A stretch of 64,000 bases of DNA from Jiella soli. Lineage in GTDB: Bacteria; Pseudomonadota; Alphaproteobacteria; Rhizobiales; Rhizobiaceae. The stretch spans positions 83,578 through 147,577 of the forward strand of contig NZ_JAJAVB010000009.1 of the NCBI RefSeq assembly GCF_020615385.1, in the 5' to 3' direction. The notes below the pieces were generated by a model. It was given only the letters and a program-made list of their open reading frames with translations. It was not told where the DNA came from and ran no database searches. Both the position numbers and the translations under genes were made by a program. Positions 16,525-25,143 of the stretch are shown one piece after another (the first letter of the stretch is position 1; each line of letters starts with the position of its first letter).

Positions 16525-19500
16525 AAGCGCTCAGCCCTGAAATCTCGCGCCCGCTGGCGCGCTTCAAAAGCAGTGGCATCAGGTCGGCCATCAGGTCCAG
16601 TTCCTTCACCCGCCGCGCCTTCCAGTTGAGGCCCAGAGGTTCCATAAGTTCGGTCAGCGCCTCGCCGTCGAAGATCATGCGTTGCAGGATGGTGTCGACG
16701 AAGCCTTGCAGCGCCTCGGTCGCAAGCCCGTGCTTGCCCGCGATTCCCGCCAGCTCCGCCGCGTTTTTCTCCGCCTTGAAGCGGCTGTAGCCTTCGCGGA
16801 TGGCCTTTTCGCTCAGGCCTTCGCCGGCCTTGAGGGTGTTGATGTATGCCGCGATGTCCTCCCGCTCGTCCATGAACTTGGCATCGGACTGGATCAGGCC
16901 GATCAGCTCTTCGCGGCTCATCTTCTGCTTGCCGGGCGTCGCTTCGGAATAGCGGGCGATCAGGCCCATGATGTAGTCATAGTCGATGACGGCCGAGGCG
17001 AAGAGGACAAACTCGAAATCCAGTTGGTCGACGTCAGGCGTCGGCTTGTCCGCGCCCTTACCCTGCTGGGCGCGAAGGCGCTGGGCCGTTTCCAGATAGG
17101 CGCCGCGGAAGCCCAGAAGGTTGTCGTGCGGCAGGACCTGTTCGATCGTACTGCGGTTCTCTTCGGTCAGGTCGGTGTACTGGTCAAGCTGGGTCTTGAG
17201 CCGCTGCACCTCCTTGAAATGCTCGATGAAGGCCGCGCGGGCCGCATCGCCCTTGAGATTGGGCACCGCCTCAGGGGCGCATTCGAGACCCTGCGATTTC
17301 ATAAAGGTATCGAGCTTCTGGACTGCGGTTTCCAGTTTCTGGATGACCACGGGGGCTTTGTCGACCAGCCAGATTTCACGGGCCTTTTCGGCAGCGGCTT
17401 CGCCCGAGAACAGGGCGATGGCAGCGTCGACGGCGCCCTGCTGCTGGCGGAAGTCGAGGATATTGCCATAGGGTTTGGTGGCGTTCAGCACCCGATTGGT
17501 GCGCGAAAAGGCCTGGATCAGGCCGTGATACTTGAGGTTCTTGTCGACATAGAGGGTGTTCAGGAATTTGGAGTCGAAACCGGTGAGCAACATGTCCACA
17601 ACGATCGTGATGTCGATCTTGTGGTGCGGCTGGTTTGGAAAGGCCTCGCGCAGGTCGGCGTCCGGCCATTGCTGGTCTTTAATGCGCTTCTGCACGTCCT
17701 GATAATACAGATCGAACTCAGCGAGTTTGTGGTTCGTGCCGTAGATGGCATTGTAGTCCGCGAGGATAGCCTTCAGCGCTTCCTTCTTCTTTTCCGGCTC
17801 GACCGCGTTGTCTTCCTTCTCCTGCGGCAAATCCTCTTGGATCTGCTTGACGTCAGGATCGCCCTCGGCCGGCGGAGAGAAGACGCAGGCGATGTTCAGC
17901 GGTTGGAAGCTGGGATCGGCGGCCTGCTTCTCGGCCTGCATGGTCTTGAACAGGGAGTGATATTCGATGGCGTCATTGATCGACGACGTGGCGAGCAAGG
18001 CGTTGAACCGGCGGTGACCCGTGGCCTGGCTATGTTTGGCCAGGATCGCCTCGATCACCGCCCGCTTGGCCAGCGGTTCGCCCGGCTTGGGCAGGGTCTT
18101 GCCCTGCGGCTTATAGTAGTCGACGTGGAAGCGAAGGACGTTGCTGTCCTCGATGGCGTGGGTAATCGTGTAGGTGTGAAGACGCTGCTGGAAGAGGTCT
18201 TCCGTCGTCTTCATGCTGGCCTGGGTGTCTTCGATCTTCTGCTGAGCCGCATTCTGCTCGAAGATGGGTGTTCCGGTAAACCCGAAGAGCTGGGCGCGCG
18301 GGAAGAACTCCTTGATGGCCTTGTGATTCTCGCCGAACTGCGACCGGTGGCATTCGTCGAAAATAAAAGCGATGCGCTTGTCGCGCAGGGGTTCAAGCTG
18401 TTCCTTAAAGCTCTTCCTGCCGTTCTTCGTCTGCTGCTTGTTGCGCTTGCTGTTTTCATCCAGCGCCAGGCCAAGCTTCTGAATCGTGCAGACGATGACT
18501 TTGTCAGCATAGTCGTCCGAAAGAAGACGACGCACGAGAGACGCGGTGTTGGTGTTCTCCTCGACGCAGCCTTCCTGGAACCTGTTGAATTCCAATCGGG
18601 TTTGCCGGTCCAGGTCTTTGCGGTCCACGACAAAGAGGCACTTCTCAATGTCCGGATTGTCCTTCAGCAGCGTTGACGCCTTGAAGGAAGTCAGCGTCTT
18701 GCCGCTGCCTGTGGTGTGCCAGATGTAGCCGTTGCCGCAGTCGTGGGCGATGGAGTCGACAATCGCCTTCACCGCGTAAACCTGATAAGGCCGCATCATC
18801 AGGAGCTTCTGCTCTCCTGCGACCAGAACCATGTAGCGGCTGATCGTCTGGCCGAGCGTGCATTTGACCAGAAAGGTCTCAGCGAAGCTGTCGAGATGGA
18901 CAATCTTCTTGTTGTCGACATCCGCGAACTCATAGACCGGCAGGAAGCGCTCTTCGGCATGAAACGCGAAATGGCGCGCATTGTTGTTGGCGAAATAGAA
19001 CGTCCGATCGCGGTTGCTGGCGATGAAGAGCTGCAGGAAGCACAAGATCGTCTTGGCATACCCGTTCCCGGGGTCGTTCTTGTATTCGACGATCTGCTCC
19101 ATGGCTCGACGTGGATTTATGCCGAGGGTCTTCAGTTCGATCTGAACAACCGGCACCCCGTTGATCAGAATAATAACGTCATAGCGATGGTGGCTGTTGT
19201 CCGTGTTGATGCGGAGCTGATTGACCACTTCGAAGGTATTTTTGCACCAGTCTTTGATGTTGACGAGCGTGTAGTTCAGCGGCGTGCCGTCGTCCCGAGT
19301 GAAATTGTTCCTCTCTCGAAGGGTCCGTGAGGCTGTGAAAACATCGGGCGTGACGATCTCATCTATGAGACGCGAGAATTCGGCATCGGTTAGGCGCACG
19401 CGATTGAGTGCCTCGAACTTCTCACGAAAATTCTGCTCTAGCATGGCGCGATCTAGGATATCGGGACGATACTTGTACTTGAGCGCCTGGAGCTTTGAAA

Positions 19501-19537
19501 TTAGTGACTGCTCGAGGTCGCGCTCTCGGGTACTCAT
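16514..19537 (-). CDS. hsdR: Type I restriction endonuclease subunit HsdR
   Basis: 1007 residues from MSTRERDLEQSLISKL; ATG 19537 is chosen because conserved HsdR sequence starts there, while a longer frame to 19807 encodes Ser/Arg-rich sequence running into an IS remnant. The N-terminal nuclease shows D120 and E134-x-K136 (VVQIELK), the PD-(D/E)xK core. The SF2 translocase follows: Walker A TTGSGKT (275-281), FIFDECHRSQFG (DEAD-type box), GFTGTPIF, and later AFSRTNR. The C-terminal part is of the EcoR124I R-subunit type. The first gene of the hsdR-hsdS-ATPase-hsdM operon. No frameshift or stop is visible. Confidence 0.96.
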   Translation of the reverse strand: MSTRERDLEQSLISKLQALKYKYRPDILDRAMLEQNFREKFEALNRVRLTDAEFSRLIDEIVTPDVFTASRTLRERNNFTRDDGTPLNYTLVNIKDWCKNTFEVVNQLRINTDNSHHRYDVIILINGVPVVQIELKTLGINPRRAMEQIVEYKNDPGNGYAKTILCFLQLFIASNRDRTFYFANNNARHFAFHAEERFLPVYEFADVDNKKIVHLDSFAETFLVKCTLGQTISRYMVLVAGEQKLLMMRPYQVYAVKAIVDSIAHDCGNGYIWHTTGSGKTLTSFKASTLLKDNPDIEKCLFVVDRKDLDRQTRLEFNRFQEGCVEENTNTASLVRRLLSDDYADKVIVCTIQKLGLALDENSKRNKQQTKNGRKSFKEQLEPLRDKRIAFIFDECHRSQFGENHKAIKEFFPRAQLFGFTGTPIFEQNAAQQKIEDTQASMKTTEDLFQQRLHTYTITHAIEDSNVLRFHVDYYKPQGKTLPKPGEPLAKRAVIEAILAKHSQATGHRRFNALLATSSINDAIEYHSLFKTMQAEKQAADPSFQPLNIACVFSPPAEGDPDVKQIQEDLPQEKEDNAVEPEKKKEALKAILADYNAIYGTNHKLAEFDLYYQDVQKRIKDQQWPDADLREAFPNQPHHKIDITIVVDMLLTGFDSKFLNTLYVDKNLKYHGLIQAFSRTNRVLNATKPYGNILDFRQQQGAVDAAIALFSGEAAAEKAREIWLVDKAPVVIQKLETAVQKLDTFMKSQGLECAPEAVPNLKGDAARAAFIEHFKEVQRLKTQLDQYTDLTEENRSTIEQVLPHDNLLGFRGAYLETAQRLRAQQGKGADKPTPDVDQLDFEFVLFASAVIDYDYIMGLIARYSEATPGKQKMSREELIGLIQSDAKFMDEREDIAAYINTLKAGEGLSEKAIREGYSRFKAEKNAAELAGIAGKHGLATEALQGFVDTILQRMIFDGEALTELMEPLGLNWKARRVKELDLMADLMPLLLKRASGREISGLSAYEQ

Positions 19538-19587
19538 GTTGAAGGCGTCACTCCGAAGGCTAGATATTGTGCGGTCCCCTTCGCAGG

Positions 19588-19612
19588 GATTCGAAATCTT
19601 TATGCGCGAATC
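19588..19612. promoter_or_regulatory. Inverted repeat upstream of hsdR
   Basis: GATTCG (19588-19593) and CGAATC (19607-19612) are complementary with a 13-base spacer, about 50 bases before the hsdR start. A control protein or repressor could bind here. On the minus strand an AATATCTA-like -10 candidate lies between this repeat and the start codon. Confidence 0.3.
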
Positions 19613-19712
19613 CGCAGAATGAGGAGTCGGCGGCTGGCCCGACAGGCTGGTGCCTGCAGCGCTCGTCTTCAGACGGTTGCTCGCTCTGGCGCCACTAGAG
19701 GCCGACAATCTG

Positions 19713-19991
19713 TTATCGGTCTGAACGCGTCGCGGCAACGCCTTCACAACAATCGTCGGCCTGAACCGCGGCATGGCCGCCCTCCAGCATCCGGCGCTTC
19801 CAAGCAAAGAGCTGCGACGGCGAGACGCCCGCCTGCCGTGCCACGAAGGACACGCTCATTCCCGGCTGCATCGCCTCTTCCACGAGGCGGACCTTCTCGG
19901 CGGTCGACCATCGCCGCCGGCGCTGCACGGAGGTGATGACTTCAACCCGCGAAAACGGGCCATCAGGAGCTTTCGACATAGTCGTACTCAT
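19713..19991 (-). pseudogene. IS3-family (IS2 group) OrfA remnant
   Basis: The first ~80 residues match OrfA of IS3/IS2-type elements: VEVITSVQRRRRWSTAEK, then MSVSFVARQAGVSPSQLF and KRRMLEGGHAAVQADD, the HTH region that binds the element ends. After AAVQADD the sequence becomes unrelated and the frame stops; the leucine zipper and the whole OrfB (DDE integrase) are missing. The lost part would lie toward hsdR. A probable terminal repeat is present upstream at about 20026-20052. Confidence 0.85.
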
Positions 19992-20025
19992 ATGCGGATG
20001 CCTATGCCTTATCGGCTATGCCGCC

Positions 20026-20052
20026 TGTCCGGTCAAAACAGGGTACGCTCCA
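20026..20052 (-). mobile_element. Probable terminal end of the IS3-family remnant
   Basis: Read on the minus strand the segment begins TGGAGCGTACCCTGTTTTGA and continues with CCGGACA. The 5' TG end, and its position about 35 bases ahead of the orfA start, are typical of IS3 termini. The other end is lost, so it cannot be confirmed as an inverted repeat inside this window. Confidence 0.5.
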
Positions 20053-20576
20053 GCGGCATTGTCGCGGCCCACGATCGCTTTGATGTAGAGTGCATGAGCG
20101 CTGCTTGAAACGCGATGAGCGCATCATGGGGGTTGGTCATCTCAGACATGAAGCTATTTACTCCATCAACTTTCTGGACCGACCCGTGCAACGACACGCT
20201 GGCCATGAGATAAGCGATACCTCAGGAGAGAGCCTGCTTACAGCGAACGGTAGTAAAAAGGCAGTCGGTCTGCTACCGTGAAGAGTTTCGGGCGTCGGCA
20301 GGCGTACGACAGTCCCCGAGGAAGGAACCCGCGGGCCACAAGTCGACGGCTATGGAGATTTCGCTGTGCGGCTGATGTCGGCGATGGCGTGGGCGTCATC
20401 GGCAAGCGCCGGGATGGATGCAGACGGGCCGCTTCGTTCCGCCCCCGCGCGATGGTGCCAGCGCGGCATTGGTACAGACACGCGCGTTCTGGCGTTTATG
20501 GTCACCATGGGCACGCGCGGACCCGTTGCCGAAGGTTGGGCGCCCGCGGCTGATCGCTGGGTGCTGCCATGCCGGG
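20053..20576. other. Gene-free stretch between IS remnants
   Basis: 524 bases with no supported gene. The right part (about 20300-20576) is probably the non-coding end of the IS91-family element whose transposase remnant follows. The left part shows nothing I recognise. Confidence 0.4.
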
Positions 20577-20789
20577 TCATGGGACGGTCTCCGGGTTCGT
20601 CGCCGATGCATGTGGCGGTCCGCGCGGCTGCCTCCACCGTTCGAACACCTCGATGACGATCATGCGCCCGCCACAGCAGGGGCATGGCAGCCGGAGGTCA
20701 TCCGGTACGCCTGATGTACCGCCATCAGGCGGCGCGGCGACATCCAGGAGCTCACGGGCGAGCGCGGCAATCCTCTTGTGCTCTCTACC
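20577..20789 (-). pseudogene. IS91-family transposase, C-terminal remnant
   Basis: Reading the minus strand without requiring a start codon gives a 70-residue frame ending at a TGA at 20577-20579. It contains REHKRIAALARELLDVAAPP and then LPCPCCGGRMIVIEVFERW, the Cys-rich ending typical of IS91/IS801 transposases. The HUH catalytic core and N-terminal zinc finger are absent, and an in-frame stop precedes the fragment. The integrase gene ends only 90 bases away. Confidence 0.8.
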
Positions 20790-20878
20790 TCAACCGCAGG
20801 CACCCTCCCGCGAAGCGGGTTCGTTCTTCGGCCCCCACGCGACCGTTTCCAACAATTCCGACGACGCTGGCCTTCTGG

Positions 20879-22222
20879 TCAACTCGGCCGGTGGTTCAGC
20901 CAGTCCGGGGTCAGCGTCTTGATGCTGCTGGTAGGCAGGAATTTTGAATAGAACCGGTCGATCATTTGAGTTGACGTCCCTGCGTTCCGCGCAAGCATGT
21001 GAACGTCCACGCCGCCGTGGATCTGCTCGGTGATGTAGAGGTGGCGGAACGAGAAGCTGTCCCGGCGACGGCCCTCGCGGTTGAACCTGAGCTTCGCCGC
21101 TTCCAGAAGCTCGATCAGTCCCTTCTTGTACGACGTGGCGCGCTCGCCATCCCGGTTAGTGAAGACAGGATCTTCAGCCTTAACGTCTCTACCAAGCTCA
21201 AGGGCGCAGACATTTCGGAGGAGGTTGAAATACGAGAGCGCCTCCGGCTGAGACACCATCTCCCGGCTTTTTCCTTTCCCCCTCACCTGCAGAACGATGG
21301 CATCGGTCTGCGTGCCGCCTTTGATGTCAAACCGCCGCGCTTCTACGTCGCCCCAGTCGAGGTTCTTCAACTCAGTGGGACGAAGGCCGGTGAAGCCGGC
21401 AATCATGCAGTAAGCGTGTAGTTTGATCCGATCCAAGTAGATGCGCTGGTTGCGTCCGCGTTCGTCGTCTGCCTTGTCACGTTTGCCGGGCTTCCAGTTG
21501 GGGTTCTGAGCGTATTCGGCCACTCGCTCCTCACTAACCTTCTTGAGGTGTGCGAACTCTTCCAGGGTGAAGCCCGGGCGTGATCGATCCCTGCGGCTGG
21601 TGTCCTTCGGCGGCGCGATCACGGGCAGATGCTTCACATAGCCAGTGCGCTGGCCATGCTCGAACACCTGCTTGAGCAGCCAGCCTTCCAGCTTCATCGT
21701 GGCGGGAGAAGGAGACTTCTCTTTCACCGGGCGCACGATCCGCGCGGGCGGCCCAACATCGTCGCGCTTCCGGCGATAATAAACGATGGTGGGATCCTTC
21801 GAACCTGGACCTGTCAGCCAATACTCTCGCCGCCAATCCCAGAACCTCTCGATGTCGGCACTGGTAATCGCGCTCATGAGGCGCTTCCCGAAATAGGGGA
21901 TGAAGAAGCGCCGAATCACCCCGGGATAGCCCTTCACCTGATATTCCGGCTTGTCCCCACGCTCGACGGCCCGGTGCAGTCCAGCGATGAACTCCTCGGC
22001 GATGTCTTCGAATTTTTTGTTCGTGACCACCAGCCCGGCTTCGGCCAACGCCCTGCATTTATAGAGTTCGGCTTGGGCCCTGGCGTGCGCGATTGTGATA
22101 TCGGAAGTTCTGAGAGAGACGCGGCGCTGCCCTTGGTTAGGGATGGAGAAGCGCGCATTGATTTGAGGGTTATCGGGGCGGGTGAAAAGCTGATACTCGT
22201 CGCCGCTGAAGATCGTTGGCAT
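20879..22222 (-). CDS. Tyrosine site-specific integrase of the island
   Basis: 447 residues from MPTIFSGDEYQLF (ATG 22222; an ATG at 22258 is possible). The N-terminal part carries an arm-binding and core-binding region (~70-200). The catalytic domain shows R281 in GLRPTEL, FRH with R393-H394, and Y425 in DRFYSKF. The first position of the HxxR box is Ser rather than His, and the second His box is NAGTS, both seen in divergent phage-type integrases. It catalyses strand exchange at the tRNA-Phe attachment site. The gene points away from the tRNA, the common layout. Confidence 0.93.
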   Translation of the reverse strand: MPTIFSGDEYQLFTRPDNPQINARFSIPNQGQRRVSLRTSDITIAHARAQAELYKCRALAEAGLVVTNKKFEDIAEEFIAGLHRAVERGDKPEYQVKGYPGVIRRFFIPYFGKRLMSAITSADIERFWDWRREYWLTGPGSKDPTIVYYRRKRDDVGPPARIVRPVKEKSPSPATMKLEGWLLKQVFEHGQRTGYVKHLPVIAPPKDTSRRDRSRPGFTLEEFAHLKKVSEERVAEYAQNPNWKPGKRDKADDERGRNQRIYLDRIKLHAYCMIAGFTGLRPTELKNLDWGDVEARRFDIKGGTQTDAIVLQVRGKGKSREMVSQPEALSYFNLLRNVCALELGRDVKAEDPVFTNRDGERATSYKKGLIELLEAAKLRFNREGRRRDSFSFRHLYITEQIHGGVDVHMLARNAGTSTQMIDRFYSKFLPTSSIKTLTPDWLNHRPS

Positions 22223-22455
22223 GGACAAAACTCGAAATAGACAACCGAAATGACGCACTCAGTGCACGCCAATACGCCAGGATATTTCCGAGTTATTTGC
22301 TAATCAAATGCGTTAACGCTGTGCTACACAGCATAATGCCTGATGCTCTAACGCGTTGTTTAATAACGTGGTTAAAGACGTCCTGTGCTAGGCTGCGCTA
22401 GCGAAATCCGGTCTTTTCGGCGCTAGTTAGATTGCCGCTAAGTGCTTGAGATTGT
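22223..22455. promoter_or_regulatory. Attachment-site and integrase promoter region
   Basis: This 233-base AT-richer stretch joins the integrase start to the 3' end of tRNA-Phe. It contains the palindrome GCGTTAACGC (22310-22319), an inverted repeat GCTGTG-CTA-CACAGC (22318-22332), and later CTAACGCG and GCTAGC repeats. These are reasonable candidates for integrase arm sites or a repressor operator. The core crossover sequence should overlap the tRNA 3' end. Confidence 0.55.
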
Positions 22456-22531
22456 TGGTGCCCAGGGGTGGAATCGAACCACCGACACTGCGATTTTCAG
22501 TCGCATGCTCTACCAACTGAGCTACCTGGGC
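22456..22531 (-). tRNA. tRNA-Phe (GAA)
   Basis: 76 bases including an encoded CCA end. The cloverleaf is complete: acceptor GCCCAGG with CCTGGGC, D-arm GCTC-GAGC, anticodon loop CTGAAAA with anticodon GAA, T-loop TTCGATT. A TATAAG -10-like box lies upstream (around 22590). It serves as the integration target of the island and stays intact. Confidence 0.97.
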
Positions 22532-22868
22532 GCCCGCATGCCGGCAATCGGTAGGCCCTTGCGGGCCCGGCGCCGGGGAAAGCGAGTGCCTTATATGAAA
22601 GCTCCGGCGGGCTGTCCAGCACCTGAGGTCCGCTTCGTCGAAAAAGTGTCATCCGTCCAGGTTGTGCGCAGGAACGGCGTCCTGTCTCCTTCGGCGCGCC
22701 GGGCTGCGGCCTCGGGCTCGGGCGCGCTCTTCGTCACGCCCGGGCCTGCGCTTCATTCGCCTCGTCCCTCCCCCGCCGTTCCACCGCAGGAATCGCCGTC
22801 ATGTCGCCGGACGAATGAACCACGCGCGACGATCGGGGTTATGGGCTCAAAACCCAAGGGAGACGATC
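22532..22868. other. Intergenic region with tRNA-Phe promoter
   Basis: 337 bases between divergent tRNA-Phe and the DUF6496-like gene. It should hold both promoters; the TATAAG near 22590 reads toward the tRNA. An open frame continues upstream of the DUF6496-like gene but lacks similarity to anything and is not called. Confidence 0.4.
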
Positions 22869-23273
22869 ATGGCCAAGCAGACGAAAGCCCAGAAGGAGAC
22901 CATCTCGCGCGTGATGCACGAGTACAAGCACGGCGAGCTGACGATCAACGAAAACGGCCCGAAGGTGAAGGACCGCAACCAGGCCGTCGCCATCGCCCTG
23001 GAAGAGGCCGGCGCGACGAACCAGGAGAGCCCGAAGAAGAACCGGCAGAACCTCTCCCGGACCAAGAAGAAGGAGCGCAAGGGCGAGACCGCCGAGGCCG
23101 AGGCAGAGGGCAAGAAGGCCCAGGACCGCACGATGAAGGGGGCGACGCGTTCGAGCGGATCGGGTGGAGGATCCGACAAGACAAAGTCGGAACTCTACGA
23201 CGAGGCGAAGAAGCGCGACATTTCCGGGCGCTCGAAGATGTCGAAGCGCGAGCTGGAAAAGGCGCTGAGCTGA
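22869..23273 (+). CDS. DUF6496 and Rho-N-like small basic protein
   Basis: 134 residues, start ATG 22869 preceded by GGGAGA. The N-terminal ~45 residues (QKETISRVMHEYKHGEL) match what I know as DUF6496; the middle is a Lys/Glu/Arg-rich low-complexity linker; the last ~30 residues (KSELYDEAKKRDISGRSKMS, then KRELEKALS) resemble the Rho N-terminal/SAP-like helix-extended-loop-helix that binds nucleic acid. Such proteins are common in Rhizobiales and are often stress induced, but the role is unknown. Convergent with the diguanylate cyclase gene. Confidence 0.8.
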   Translation: MAKQTKAQKETISRVMHEYKHGELTINENGPKVKDRNQAVAIALEEAGATNQESPKKNRQNLSRTKKKERKGETAEAEAEGKKAQDRTMKGATRSSGSGGGSDKTKSELYDEAKKRDISGRSKMSKRELEKALS

Positions 23274-23382
23274 CCGCGCCGCGCCTGCGCTCCGGACGGC
23301 GCTTTCGCTCGGAAGAAGACCTGGCGGAGCCGGCGTTCGTGCCTGGCTGAGCTGCACCCTGCCGGATCCGCGTCGGCCGAGG

Positions 23383-23398
23383 CTGCGGCAAGCCGCAG
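23383..23398. terminator. Possible hairpin terminator between convergent genes
   Basis: CTGCGGC, AA, GCCGCAG forms a 7-base-pair hairpin in the 162-base gap between the convergent DUF6496-like and diguanylate cyclase genes. There is no U-run, so it is a weak call. Confidence 0.3.
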
Positions 23399-23435
23399 GG
23401 TTCCGCCAGAGGCCACGCGAATGGCCGCCCAGCAG

Positions 23436-24569
23436 CTACGCTGCGGCGACGGGAACCTCTTCGCTCGCGAAGGCCACCGTTCCGCGCCGGCGGCGCTTGG
23501 CGGCATAGAGCGCCGCGTCCGCCTTCTCGATAAGGGCTCTCGGCTTGTCGGCATCCAGCGGCGCGACTGCGACGCCGACCGTTGCGCCGATTGCGACTAT
23601 CCTTCCCTCGATCGCGATCGGCTCCTCAAGCGACTTCACGATCCGGATGGCCAGAAGCCCGGCTTCCTCGACCTGCCGCAGGTCGCCTTGCACGATCACG
23701 AACTCGTCCCCGCCGAAGCGCGCGACGAGATCGTCTTCCCGGACGAGGCCACGCAGCCGCGCCGCCACCGTCTTCAGGACGGCATCGCCGACGCCGTGAC
23801 CGAACCGGTCGTTCGCGTCCTTGAAGCGGTCGAGATCGAGAAAATGGACGGCCAGCAGCGCCCCCTCATGTCGCCGCTCCAGCGCCCGGCTGAGATGGGT
23901 CTCGAGCACCAGCCGGTTGGGCAGGCGGGTCAGCTGATCCGATTGGGCAAGCTCGGCGAGGCGCTGATGCGATTCGAGGCTTCGCACGATGTGGATGTGG
24001 ATATGGCTGACCGTTTCGAGGGCCGCGACGAGCATGATGAGCGTCAGGGTCGCCAGTGCCAGATAGTCGGGCTCGCCCTGGATCACCATCGCGAAGATCG
24101 GAGGAAGCGCCGCGATCAGGAGGCAGGGATTGCAGATCCATGGCCGCACCGACAAGCGTGCCGTGATTCCCGCCGCATAGGCATAGAGGAGGCCGACAGC
24201 CATGAGATGCAGACTGCGGTCGCCGGTCATGAGGATCAGCGCGCAGGTCAGGCTGACGATCGCCGCGAACAGGAAGGAGCCCACCGCATAGAGCCGCTCC
24301 CACGATCGCACGTCGCGACCGCTCGCCCCGCGGTGATAGATGAAGACGATCGAGATTCGTGCGGCCCCGACGCCGGCTGCCGCGACCGCCAGGATCGTCA
24401 TGAACGGGCCGCCGATCTCCACCGCCGCGACCATTGCCACGAGGTTGAGAGCCAGCGTGAGGAGCAGTATTGGAAACCGGTTGTCGAACAGAAAGGCTAC
24501 GAGTTCGTTGTGCGTCGTCGATGACAACGCTTTCCGGCCGTTCGCGCCCTCTGTTTTGTCCAATCCCAT
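23436..24569 (-). CDS. Membrane diguanylate cyclase (GGDEF)
   Basis: 377 residues from MGLDKTEG (ATG 24569; ATG 24659 with an upstream GAGAG is an alternative). About six membrane helices fill residues ~30-190 with short loops. The C-terminal GGDEF domain (~215-375) has the intact motif RFGGDEFVIV and substrate-binding DQLTRLPNR, with no obvious RxxD inhibitory site just before the motif. It should convert two GTP into cyclic di-GMP at the inner membrane. The sensed signal is unknown. Confidence 0.92.
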   Translation of the reverse strand: MGLDKTEGANGRKALSSTTHNELVAFLFDNRFPILLLTLALNLVAMVAAVEIGGPFMTILAVAAAGVGAARISIVFIYHRGASGRDVRSWERLYAVGSFLFAAIVSLTCALILMTGDRSLHLMAVGLLYAYAAGITARLSVRPWICNPCLLIAALPPIFAMVIQGEPDYLALATLTLIMLVAALETVSHIHIHIVRSLESHQRLAELAQSDQLTRLPNRLVLETHLSRALERRHEGALLAVHFLDLDRFKDANDRFGHGVGDAVLKTVAARLRGLVREDDLVARFGGDEFVIVQGDLRQVEEAGLLAIRIVKSLEEPIAIEGRIVAIGATVGVAVAPLDADKPRALIEKADAALYAAKRRRRGTVAFASEEVPVAAA

Positions 24570-24690
24570 GCGCAAGAGATTAACGGGCAAGCGTTGACTA
24601 ACGGCTAAAGCACTACTTCGCATCGACCGGAAGTCGCCGTGGATCAACAATTGATACATGGATAATCTCTCATGCAACATTACTTGTTGC

Positions 24691-25143
24691 TTAGGATTTC
24701 GAGAGCGTCCGACCGAGCATCGCATGAGTCTTCGGATCGCGTTCGCCGCCGCACCACTGGTCGAGTGCCCGCGCGAACGGGCCGCCGCCGCCCTCCGCCG
24801 CCGCCCGCTCGAACAGCGTCATCGACGAGCGGAACTTCATGTCGTCGGGCGAGCCGAATATCTGGTGAAGGGAGCATCCGGTCACGCCTAGAACTGCCTC
24901 GGTCGCCTCGGTCACGCGGGGTCCGAGCAGGGCATGCGACAGATAGGCCCGTGCCTCCTCGAGTGAGGCGATACCGAAATGCTGCGCCGTCGGCGAATGG
25001 CCGAGGCCCCGCAGTTGCGGAAAGACGAACCACATCCAGTGCGTCCGCTTTCGGCCGGCCCTGAGTTCGGCGAGCGCCGTCTCAAAGACGCCCTCCTGCG
25101 CGGTGACGAAGCGGTCGAGGTCGAAGGGATCACCGGCGGGCAT
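24691..25143 (-). CDS. DUF1810 family protein
   Basis: 150 residues from MPAGDPFDLDRFVTAQEGVF. The ATG at 25143 is supported by GGAAGGAAAG upstream and lies 14 bases inside the xthA 3' end. The body (RTHWMWFVFPQL, then GHSPTAQHFGI) is typical of the DUF1810/YgeA-like family, a small helical cytosolic fold of unknown activity. It is the last gene of a VOC-xthA-DUF1810 operon. Confidence 0.9.
   Translation of the reverse strand: MPAGDPFDLDRFVTAQEGVFETALAELRAGRKRTHWMWFVFPQLRGLGHSPTAQHFGIASLEEARAYLSHALLGPRVTEATEAVLGVTGCSLHQIFGSPDDMKFRSSMTLFERAAAEGGGGPFARALDQWCGGERDPKTHAMLGRTLSKS

Larger units (their letters stand above)
1..22455. mobile_element. Genomic island, right end at tRNA-Phe, left end outside window
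   Basis: The right boundary is placed at the 3' end of tRNA-Phe because a tyrosine integrase gene starts 234 bases inside it and the content changes sharply there. To the left lie a type I restriction system, an HUH Rep protein, remnants of three insertion sequence families and many unknown genes. To the right lie housekeeping and transport genes. I looked for a second copy of the tRNA 3' end (which would mark the other junction) and did not see one, so the element probably continues left of position 1. No conjugation or phage structural genes are visible in this part. Confidence 0.65.

Noticed and set aside
16682..18676. 664-codon open frame on the plus strand opposite hsdR
   Set aside because: It mirrors the hsdR codons in antisense; composition is typical of GC-rich shadow frames and hsdR is clearly the real gene.
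19558..19595. Minus-strand segment that resembles a tRNA T-loop and 3' end (TTCGAATCCC)
   Set aside because: The 5' half of the T-stem is missing, no acceptor pairing is seen and the end is not CCA; it is a chance match or a decayed attachment site.
19538..19807. Longer HsdR start at 19807
   Set aside because: The extra 90 residues are Ser/Arg-rich, run into IS3 remnant sequence and are not part of HsdR proteins.
20278..20553. Plus-strand frame in the gap between IS remnants
   Set aside because: Arg-rich, no family, no binding site; this is probably the non-coding end of the IS91 element.
1..22455. Second copy of the tRNA-Phe 3' end (left attachment site)
   Set aside because: I scanned by eye for the CCTGGGCACCA-type end on both strands and found none; it is probably outside the window.
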